From the NCBI GenBank assembly GCA_015066095.1, contig SVPC01000009.1:1-63767 (forward strand): a stretch of DNA of 63,767 bases, read 5' to 3'. Below, piece after piece: positions 53,829 to 61,287 of this stretch. Source of the DNA: Oscillospiraceae bacterium (GTDB lineage: Bacteria; Bacillota; Clostridia; Oscillospirales; Acutalibacteraceae). Position 1 is the stretch's first letter, and the number at the start of each line of letters is the position of its first letter. Position numbers and translations under genes: made by a program. Under the pieces are notes generated by a model, which was not told where the DNA came from, did not search any database, and saw only the letters and a program-made list of their open reading frames with translations.

Positions 53829-54953
53829 TTATTTTTCATAATTTGCAACGATTTTCTTAATACGGTCAACAGGGTCTAAAAGACTGCTGATTGAATTGTC
53901 GTAATTAAGAGTTTCAATAAGGAGGGCTATGTACTTGGACATATTTACACTACAGTACCATTCGCGTGATAATAGCTCGGGTGTTTGATAAATAAGGTTG
54001 GTTGTGAAAACCTTATCAATAAGTCCGTTTTCGTAATATTCATCAAACTTTTCAAGACCTTCAACAAACAAACCGAAGGTGGAGAAAACGAAAATTCTTC
54101 CTGCGCCTTTTTCTTTGAGTTTAGCCGCGATATCGAGCATAGATTCACCCGAAGAAATCATATCGTCAACTAAAATCAAATCTTTACCCTTGATTTCGTT
54201 ACCTAAAAATTCGTGTGCTTCAATAGGGTTTCTGCCGTTTACAATTACCGAGTAATTACGGCGCTTGTAGAACATACCAAGTTCTAACCCTAATACAGAA
54301 GAATAATAAATACAACGACCCATACCACCCTCATCAGGAGAAACAATCATAGTATGCTCACGGTCGAGCTTAATATCGGGAACTGTTTTAAGGAGGGCTT
54401 TAATCATCTGATAAGCTGCTTGTACATTATCAAAACCATCAAGCGGAATTGCGTTGTTAACGCGGGGGTCATGTGCGTCGAATGTTATAATATTCTTAAC
54501 ACCCATTGCAACAAGTTCTTGCAAAGCCATTGCACAGTCCATAGATTCACGACTGGTTCTTCTATGCTGTCTGCCTTCGTAGAGCATAGGCATAATTACA
54601 GTAATTCTTCTTGCCTTGCCGCCCAAAGCCGCAATAACACGCTTTAAATCTTGGAAATGGTCGTCAGGACTCATCGGAACAGTTTGCCCGTACATTTTGT
54701 ACTCAACGCTGTAATTAAAGCAGTCGCAAATGATATAAACATCCAAACCACGAGCAGTATGTTTAAGTACTGCTTTTGCTTCTCCAGTACCGAAACGCGG
54801 ACAATTTGCAGGAACTACAAAAGTTTCGTCTTCGGGAATTTCGCGCCATTGTTTTAAATAATAGTCTACCCTTGAGGAAATATCCTCACATCCTCGCATA
54901 CTGATTACAGCCAAATCGCCATAAGGAGTATGCTTAAAATCAACACAAGCCAT
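53829..54953 (-). CDS. prs: Ribose-phosphate pyrophosphokinase, long form
   Basis: This 374-residue enzyme makes PRPP for nucleotide synthesis. The PRPP loop is LVDDMISSGESMLDIA and the flexible-loop region has MPMLYEGRQHRR. It is about 55 residues longer than the usual 315-residue Prs, including extra sequence near the C-terminus, and it has S where most have D/T in the PRPP loop. The ATG at 54953 follows AGGGGG. It may be a secondary isozyme. Confidence 0.9.
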   Translation of the reverse strand: MACVDFKHTPYGDLAVISMRGCEDISSRVDYYLKQWREIPEDETFVVPANCPRFGTGEAKAVLKHTARGLDVYIICDCFNYSVEYKMYGQTVPMSPDDHFQDLKRVIAALGGKARRITVIMPMLYEGRQHRRTSRESMDCAMALQELVAMGVKNIITFDAHDPRVNNAIPLDGFDNVQAAYQMIKALLKTVPDIKLDREHTMIVSPDEGGMGRCIYYSSVLGLELGMFYKRRNYSVIVNGRNPIEAHEFLGNEIKGKDLILVDDMISSGESMLDIAAKLKEKGAGRIFVFSTFGLFVEGLEKFDEYYENGLIDKVFTTNLIYQTPELLSREWYCSVNMSKYIALLIETLNYDNSISSLLDPVDRIKKIVANYEK

Positions 54954-55073
54954 GGTAAAAAGCCCCCTAAAATTTTTATTAATTATATAATAACATAAAT
55001 CTTGCGACAAAAAAAGACTTTTTATTGATTTTTTTATCTTTTTTTAAAAATTGTAATATTTTCAAAAATCTTA

Positions 55074-55102
55074 TTGAATAATTAGGCTTTATTTGTTATA
55101 AT
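55074..55102 (+). promoter_or_regulatory. Promoter of thyX
   Basis: TTGAAT, 17 bases, TATAAT. Confidence 0.7.
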
Positions 55103-55143
55103 TATTAAGATTAAATACACTTTACACGAAAGGTAAAATTTTT

Positions 55144-55917
55144 ATGGCTAAGGTTTATCTTTTAGCACACACTCCCTACCCTGAGCATACTGTGGCTTCG
55201 GCGGCAAAATTATGTTACAGTAGTTCTACCATTTCAGGACTTCGCGAAAATCTTTCAGATGAAAGCGCCGCAAAATTTGTAGAAATGCTTTCTGAAATCG
55301 GTCACGAAAGTCCCATTGAACACGCTTCTTTCACATTTGGCATTGAAGGTGTTTCCCGTGCGCTTTTGGCGCAAATCACCCGTCACCGTATGGCTTCTTT
55401 CTCGGTTAAAAGTCAGCGTTATGTTCGCGAAGGCGCTTTTGAATATGTAACCCCGCCCGAAATTGAATCGGTACCGGAGGCTAAAAAGGTTTATGACGAA
55501 ATTATGGCAGAAGACCAAAAGCGTTACGACTGCCTTGCTGCAATTTTAAAAGAAAAACATATTAAAACATTTTTATCGGAAGGCAAAGACCAAAAAGAAG
55601 CCGAAAAACTTGCCGAAAAGAAAGCCATTGAAGATGCTCGTTTTGTGCTTCCGAATGCTTGTGAAACACAAATGATTATGACGATGAATGCTCGTTCACT
55701 TCTTAATTTCTTTAAACATCGTTGTTGCAACCGTGCACAATGGGAAATAAAAGATGTTGCCGACCAGATGTTGGCGCTTGTTTTACAAGTAGCACCTGAA
55801 CTATTTAAGAACGCCGGTCCCGCTTGTGTTCGCGGCGGCTGTAGTGAAGGTAAAATGACCTGTGGTAAAGCAAACGAAATCAGAGAATTTTATAAAGGAC
55901 TTAAAAACAATGGGTAA
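55144..55917 (+). CDS. thyX: FAD-dependent thymidylate synthase
   Basis: This 257-residue flavin enzyme makes dTMP from dUMP without ThyA. The signature is RHRMASFSVKSQR near residue 80. It overlaps tmk by 8 bases, so dTMP synthesis and phosphorylation are coupled. It ends RGGCSEGKMTCGKANEIR with extra cysteines. Confidence 0.96.
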   Translation: MAKVYLLAHTPYPEHTVASAAKLCYSSSTISGLRENLSDESAAKFVEMLSEIGHESPIEHASFTFGIEGVSRALLAQITRHRMASFSVKSQRYVREGAFEYVTPPEIESVPEAKKVYDEIMAEDQKRYDCLAAILKEKHIKTFLSEGKDQKEAEKLAEKKAIEDARFVLPNACETQMIMTMNARSLLNFFKHRCCNRAQWEIKDVADQMLALVLQVAPELFKNAGPACVRGGCSEGKMTCGKANEIREFYKGLKNNG

Positions 55918-56572
55918 ACTAATAGTTATAGAAGGTCTTGACGGAAGCGGAAAATCTACCCAACTTGAACTTTTACCGCAAAATCTAAAAAAGAATGGCA
56001 TTGATTGTAAGACCGTTTCCTTTCCCGATTATGACAACCCATCAAGCACACTTGTAAAAATGTATTTGAAGGGTGATTTCGGCAAAAAACCCGATGATGT
56101 TAATGCCTTTGCGGCTTCTACCTTTTACTGTGTAGACCGCTACGCTTCCTTTAAAGCGCACTGGGGTGAGTTTTATAACGGCGGCGGAACTGTGGTTGCA
56201 GGTAGATACACCACATCAAATGCAGTTCACCAATGTTCAAAACTACCCGAAAGCGAGTGGGAAACATTTTTAGAATGGCTTTACGACTTTGAATATAACA
56301 AGGTTGCTATTCCAAAACCTGATAAGGTGATTTTTCTTGATATGCCTATTGAAGTTTCGCAAAAACTGCTTTCAGGCAGATACAAGGGTGACGAAAGCAA
56401 AAAAGACATTCACGAAAGCGATACCGAATATCTAGCACGTTGCCGAAAAGCGGCACTTTTCACCGCAAAATATTCGGGATGGGAAATTATCCCCTGCTCC
56501 AAAGACGGAGAAGCCCGTGCCATTGACGAAATAGCAAACGATGTACTAAAAGCATGTTTGTCAATTTATTAA
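55910..56572 (+). CDS. tmk: Thymidylate kinase
   Basis: This 220-residue P-loop kinase turns dTMP to dTDP. The P-loop is EGLDGSGKST. The DRY motif of typical Tmk appears as AGRY, so it is a variant subgroup. The ATG at 55910 lies inside the thyX end, with AAAGGA about 11 bases upstream. Confidence 0.92.
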   Translation: MGKLIVIEGLDGSGKSTQLELLPQNLKKNGIDCKTVSFPDYDNPSSTLVKMYLKGDFGKKPDDVNAFAASTFYCVDRYASFKAHWGEFYNGGGTVVAGRYTTSNAVHQCSKLPESEWETFLEWLYDFEYNKVAIPKPDKVIFLDMPIEVSQKLLSGRYKGDESKKDIHESDTEYLARCRKAALFTAKYSGWEIIPCSKDGEARAIDEIANDVLKACLSIY

Positions 56573-56585
56573 AGGAGAATATATT

Positions 56586-57122
56586 ATGGTTTATTTATTT
56601 TTAGCAAACGGATTTGAAGAAACAGAAGCAATAGTGCCGCTCGATATTTTGAGAAGAGCAAATGTTGATGTGAAAACTGTTGGTATAGGCAGTGATATTA
56701 TTACCGGTAGTCACGGTATTAAAATTGTTTGTGATACCACAAATGAAAATTTGTCTTTTGAAAATTTACAAGGCATTATCTTGCCCGGCGGTTTACCCGG
56801 TGTTACCAACCTTGAAGCAGATGATACTGTACAAAAAGCAATTGACTACTGTCTTGATAATAATCTTTTAATTGGCGCAATATGCGCTGCGCCGCAAATT
56901 CTTGGTCATAGAAATGTTTTCCAAGGCAGAGATGCCGTATGTTACCCCGGTTTTGAATCCGAACTTCCGGGTGCTACCATCCTCAAGCAAAAGACTGCGG
57001 GTGATTTGAATTTAATCACAGCTATAGGCGCAGGTGCTTCCTTTGAATTTGGTTTGGAAATATTAGCATATTTAACTGATGATGCCACAGCGCTTTCTAT
57101 TAAAAAAAGTATGAAATACTAA
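56586..57122 (+). CDS. DJ-1/PfpI family protein
   Basis: This 178-residue protein has the DJ-1 fold with the reactive cysteine in GAICAAPQI and a glutamate near NGFEETEAI. Members act as glyoxalase, deglycase-type or chaperone-like stress proteins. The substrate is not defined. Confidence 0.9.
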   Translation: MVYLFLANGFEETEAIVPLDILRRANVDVKTVGIGSDIITGSHGIKIVCDTTNENLSFENLQGIILPGGLPGVTNLEADDTVQKAIDYCLDNNLLIGAICAAPQILGHRNVFQGRDAVCYPGFESELPGATILKQKTAGDLNLITAIGAGASFEFGLEILAYLTDDATALSIKKSMKY

Positions 57123-57138
57123 ATAACGGAGTTTTAAA

Positions 57139-58344
57139 ATGAACGATAATTTTAATAACACACCTCAAGATGAATATATTATTGGCGAAGGTTTTGAGGT
57201 TGAAGAAATTAAAATTGAACAAGATAAACATTCAAAACGAAAAAATAAGAAAAAAGGTACTCTGCACGCTGTTATTTGGACAGTAATGATTTTCATTGTA
57301 TCTTTTGCTATTGCCTTTACGGTAATTTTTGTAGGCGCAGACCTTTTAGGTTTTACAACCAGTCAACCAAAAGATATGGTTTTAGAAATTCCAAAAGGCA
57401 GCACAGCTTCCCAAATAGCCGATATCTTGGAAGAAAAAGGTCCTGTAAATATCCCCTTTGCTTTCCGTGTTTATGCAAAACTTAAGGGCTTTGACAACCA
57501 ATTCAAATACGGCGTTTACACCTTTAGTTCAGATGATAGTTATAGCGAAATTGCCAAAAAACTTATAGAGCAAGGTGCAAAAGCACAAAGCGTTACTGTC
57601 ACCATTCCCGAAGGTACAGGCATTAACGATTTTACTAAAAATGTTAATGGTCAAAATGTAGTTGTTCCCGGAATTGCTACACTCCTTGAAAAAAATGGTG
57701 TTTGCACTAAAGATGATTTTTTTGCTGCATTGAAACAGATTGAGTATACGGGCGAATATCTTTCAAACTGTGACCCTGACCGCACCTATTACGCGCTTGA
57801 AGGTTACCTTTTCCCCGAAACATACGATTTTTACAACTACGATTCTAAAGAATGTGCCGTATTGGCAATTAAACGTATGATTGCCGAGGGTGAAAAACGT
57901 ATCACTCCTGAAATGTATAAAAAAGCCAAAGAGATGGGTTACAGTATGAACCAAATTCTCACAATGGCATCAATTATACAGATGGAAGCCGGTACTGATA
58001 CAGAGTCTTTGCCTAAAATTGCGGCGGTATTTTATAACCGTCTTAATAGCGACCAATTTGCAACTTTAGGCTCTTCCCCCACCTGTTACTACGGTGATTC
58101 GTTTAAACGCGACGACGAGCGTTACGACACATACAAAGCAAAAGGTTTGCCACCAGGGCCCCTTTGCTCACCCAGTATTGATGCTATAAACGCAGCTTTA
58201 AACCCCGACAGTAATGAGTATTTTTACTTTGTAACCGATGCAAAAGGCAAATTTTATTTCCATAAAACACTTGCCGAACAGAATGCAACCATAAACAAAC
58301 TAAAACAGGATAAAAATTGGATTTATGAGTACTTTAACAAATAA
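57139..58344 (+). CDS. mltG: Endolytic murein transglycosylase MltG
   Basis: This 401-residue cell-wall enzyme cuts nascent glycan strands. It has a basic N-terminus (KHSKRKNKKKG), one membrane segment (about 46-70), a LysM-like domain and the catalytic glutamate in IIQMEAGTD. It overlaps the U32 peptidase gene by 20 bases. Confidence 0.95.
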   Translation: MNDNFNNTPQDEYIIGEGFEVEEIKIEQDKHSKRKNKKKGTLHAVIWTVMIFIVSFAIAFTVIFVGADLLGFTTSQPKDMVLEIPKGSTASQIADILEEKGPVNIPFAFRVYAKLKGFDNQFKYGVYTFSSDDSYSEIAKKLIEQGAKAQSVTVTIPEGTGINDFTKNVNGQNVVVPGIATLLEKNGVCTKDDFFAALKQIEYTGEYLSNCDPDRTYYALEGYLFPETYDFYNYDSKECAVLAIKRMIAEGEKRITPEMYKKAKEMGYSMNQILTMASIIQMEAGTDTESLPKIAAVFYNRLNSDQFATLGSSPTCYYGDSFKRDDERYDTYKAKGLPPGPLCSPSIDAINAALNPDSNEYFYFVTDAKGKFYFHKTLAEQNATINKLKQDKNWIYEYFNK

Positions 58345-59557
58345 AATACCCGAACTTTTATGCCCTGCAGGTGACCTTGCCCGTCTAAAAGCCGCAGTAG
58401 ATTACGGTGCAGATGCAGTTTACCTTGCAGGTGAAGAGTTTGGTATGCGCACCGCCGCCTCTAACTTTGGAATAGTTGACCTTAAAGAGGGTGTAAAATA
58501 CGCCCACGATAACGGCGTTAAAGTTCACCTTGCGTGTAATACAATACCCCATAATGAAGAAATACCGCGTTTACCTGCCTTTTTAGAACAAGTGAATGAT
58601 ATTGGTGTAGATGCGGTTATCTCTGCTGACCTTGGGACAATCGGTCTTGTAAAAAAATATGCTCCCGATTGTGAACTTCACGTATCGGTACAATCTGGTA
58701 TATGCAATTATGAAACCGCCAATGCTTTTTATAATTTAGGCGCTAAACGTGTTGTTTTAGCACGAGAATTATCCTTAGCCGAAATTGCAGAAATCAGAGC
58801 CAAAACGCCTAAAGAACTTGAACTGGAAGCTTTTACACACGGTGCTATGTGTGTATCATTTTCGGCAAGATGTTTGCTGTCGAGTTATATGACAGGCAGA
58901 GATGCCAATCGCGGTGACTGTGCTCAACCCTGCCGTTGGAGTTATTCTTTAATGGAAGAAAAGCGCCCCGGTCAGTTATTTGATATAACCGAAACCGATA
59001 AAGGCACCTACATTCTCAATGCTAACGATTTGTGTATGGCAGAGCATCTCGACAAGATGCGTGATGCAGGTATCGATAGCCTTAAAATTGAAGGCAGAGC
59101 CAAATCGCATTATTATGTAGCGGTTACAACCAATGCATACCGCGGTGCGCTTGACAGTTTAGCAAAAGCCGAATCCGATTGGAAATGCCCCGAGTGGGTT
59201 ATGGAAGAACTTAATAAAATCAGCCACCGCAACTATTCACAAGGCTTTTTCTTCGGCACCCCCGAAAACGCCCAAACCTATGCTAATGCAGGTTATGTAC
59301 GCGATTATTCAGTCGCCGCTATTGTCGACGGATACGAAGACGGCAAAATTATTGCCACTTTAAAAAACAAATTTTTAAAAGGTCAGGAATTTGACTGTTT
59401 AGAACCTAAAAACAAACCATTTATAGTTAAAGCGGATGTGGTTTATGATGAAAAAGACAACGAAATTGAGTCTGCACCACATCCTATGATGACTGTTAAA
59501 ATCCCCTATCCACACCCTGTCAAAAAAGGCTCGTTACTTAGAATGAAAGCAGATTAA
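58325..59557 (+). CDS. Peptidase U32 family protein (TrhP-like)
   Basis: This 410-residue protein starts ELLCPAGDLARLKAAVDYGADAV... typical of U32, with the Fe-S-like cysteines near SARCLLSSYMTGRDANRGDC. Members hydroxylate tRNA uridine 34 or act as proteases. The tRNA role is likely by family knowledge. Confidence 0.9.
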   Translation: MSTLTNKIPELLCPAGDLARLKAAVDYGADAVYLAGEEFGMRTAASNFGIVDLKEGVKYAHDNGVKVHLACNTIPHNEEIPRLPAFLEQVNDIGVDAVISADLGTIGLVKKYAPDCELHVSVQSGICNYETANAFYNLGAKRVVLARELSLAEIAEIRAKTPKELELEAFTHGAMCVSFSARCLLSSYMTGRDANRGDCAQPCRWSYSLMEEKRPGQLFDITETDKGTYILNANDLCMAEHLDKMRDAGIDSLKIEGRAKSHYYVAVTTNAYRGALDSLAKAESDWKCPEWVMEELNKISHRNYSQGFFFGTPENAQTYANAGYVRDYSVAAIVDGYEDGKIIATLKNKFLKGQEFDCLEPKNKPFIVKADVVYDEKDNEIESAPHPMMTVKIPYPHPVKKGSLLRMKAD

Positions 59558-59561
59558 AATT

Positions 59562-59597
59562 ACACCTCTTGCCAATAATAAAGCAAGAGGTGTTTTT
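59562..59597 (+). terminator. Hairpin-terminator overlapping the PBP ribosome site
   Basis: ACACCTCTTGC and GCAAGAGGTGT pair around 10 bases, then five T. AGAGGTG, the PBP ribosome site, is inside the 3' arm and the ATG follows at once. Confidence 0.75.
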
Positions 59598-61199
59598 ATG
59601 TTACAAATAAATTTTTGGGATAATTTTACTAAAAGAGGTATGGTTTGCTATGTAATAATTATGTTGCTACTTTTCACCTGTGTCTTGCGCGTCGCGGTAA
59701 TCGTTAAAGCAGATTACACTCAAGTACAAGCCGAAATGAGCAGTATAAAAATCAAAATCAGTGACACACGCGGCACCGTTTATGACTGTAACAAACAACC
59801 AATTACCAACACTCAAAAGAAAATAATTGCCTGTGTTTCCCCCACACCTCGTGCTATAACCACAATCAGTTCAATATTAGACGGCAATGAACTTAATAGT
59901 GTACTCGAAACATTGAAATCACAAAAACCCACTGTTTGCGAAGTAAATGAAATTATAGAATGTGACGGCATTGCCTATACCGAAATTTATACCGATTCTG
60001 CAAATATACCCGCCATTCACACAATTGGATATGTAAACCAAGAAAATGTTGGTGTAAGCGGTTTACAAAAGGCATACAATAAGTATTTACAAAATGAACA
60101 ACCTTTAACTGTACGATTTGCTTCTGACGGAAAAGGTCGACCGCTTGCCGGTATAAAACCACAAATAGAAAACCAATTTTCAAAAAATACAAAGGGAATT
60201 ATTACAACATTAGATTTACAAATTCAAAAAATCGCACAGGAATGTGCCAAAAATATAACTAAAGGCGCCGTTGTAATTGCAGATGCTAAAAACGGCAAAC
60301 TTCGTGCTGTTGTAAGCCAACCGGATTTTACACTCGAAACAATTGAAGACGCGCTCGACGACCCTAATTTACCTTTATTTAACCGCACACTCGCATCATA
60401 TAACGTTGGTTCGGTTTTTAAACCTTGTGTTGCCGCCGCAGGGCTTGAAAACTCCAAAAACCGGTTCACCTACAATTGTACAGGCAGTTGTAAAATTGTA
60501 GACCGAATATTTAACTGTCATAATACCACAGGTCACGGCAAAACCAATATTTTAAGCGGCATAGCCAATTCTTGCAACACCTATTTTTATAATTTTTCAT
60601 TTAAAATAGGCGGTAACAATATTCTTAATATGGCGCAAAATTTAGGGTTTGGAAAATCAATCTCCATTTGCAACTCTATCGAAACATCTAGCGGCAACCT
60701 ACCAACTCAAGAAAAATTGGAAAATGCGGCGCATTTAGCAAATTTAAGTATAGGTCAAGGTGAACTTACCGCTTCGCCTATATCACTTCTTCCCCTTTAT
60801 TGCGCTATTGCAAATGGCGGTTATTATACTCTGCCAAGTTTAGTTGAAGCGACTATCGAAAACGGCATAGAAACGGCTCTTAAACAAAACAGTCCTACCT
60901 ACGCTTTTTCAAAAAGTAATGCCCTGATTCTTAAAAAAGCGCTTTCAATGGTTATAAAAGACGGTACAGGTATGAGTGCCAACCCAAAAACTGTAACCGC
61001 AGCAGGTAAAACCGCTACCGCGCAAACAGGCAAACACAAAAACGGCAATGAAATCATAAGCAGTTGGTTTTGCGGTTTTTTCCCTTATGAAGAGCCTAAA
61101 TATGTGGTAATTGTATTTTGCGAAGATAATACAAAACAAACAAAATCTTGCGCCGAGATTTTTGCCGAAATTGCAGATAGAATTAACCTTGAAACTTAA
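59598..61199 (+). CDS. Penicillin-binding protein (D,D-transpeptidase)
   Basis: This 533-residue protein has an N-terminal membrane anchor (about 15-38), then a PBP dimerisation-like region, then the transpeptidase domain. The active-site serine is S272 in GSVFK. The SxN motif is SCN in ANSCNTYF. The KTG motif is KTA in GKTATAQTG. The layout is class B. Sporulation- or division-related use is possible, but the exact role is not clear. Confidence 0.9.
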   Translation: MLQINFWDNFTKRGMVCYVIIMLLLFTCVLRVAVIVKADYTQVQAEMSSIKIKISDTRGTVYDCNKQPITNTQKKIIACVSPTPRAITTISSILDGNELNSVLETLKSQKPTVCEVNEIIECDGIAYTEIYTDSANIPAIHTIGYVNQENVGVSGLQKAYNKYLQNEQPLTVRFASDGKGRPLAGIKPQIENQFSKNTKGIITTLDLQIQKIAQECAKNITKGAVVIADAKNGKLRAVVSQPDFTLETIEDALDDPNLPLFNRTLASYNVGSVFKPCVAAAGLENSKNRFTYNCTGSCKIVDRIFNCHNTTGHGKTNILSGIANSCNTYFYNFSFKIGGNNILNMAQNLGFGKSISICNSIETSSGNLPTQEKLENAAHLANLSIGQGELTASPISLLPLYCAIANGGYYTLPSLVEATIENGIETALKQNSPTYAFSKSNALILKKALSMVIKDGTGMSANPKTVTAAGKTATAQTGKHKNGNEIISSWFCGFFPYEEPKYVVIVFCEDNTKQTKSCAEIFAEIADRINLET

Positions 61200-61220
61200 A
61201 GCGAAAAAGGGTTATTTTGG

Positions 61221-61249
61221 TTGACAAAATAGGGTTTAAAGTATATAAT
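61221..61249 (+). promoter_or_regulatory. Promoter of alaS
   Basis: TTGACA, 17 bases, TATAAT, a perfect sigma-A promoter about 38 bases before the start. There is no T-box leader. Confidence 0.85.
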
Positions 61250-61287
61250 TAATATGTATGTTTAAATTTTGACAAAGGATGTTTTTT

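Noticed and set aside
61199-61287. T-box leader for alaS
   Set aside because: Only about 38 bases separate the -10 box from the ATG, too short for a T-box; the same holds for tyrS, which is inside an operon.
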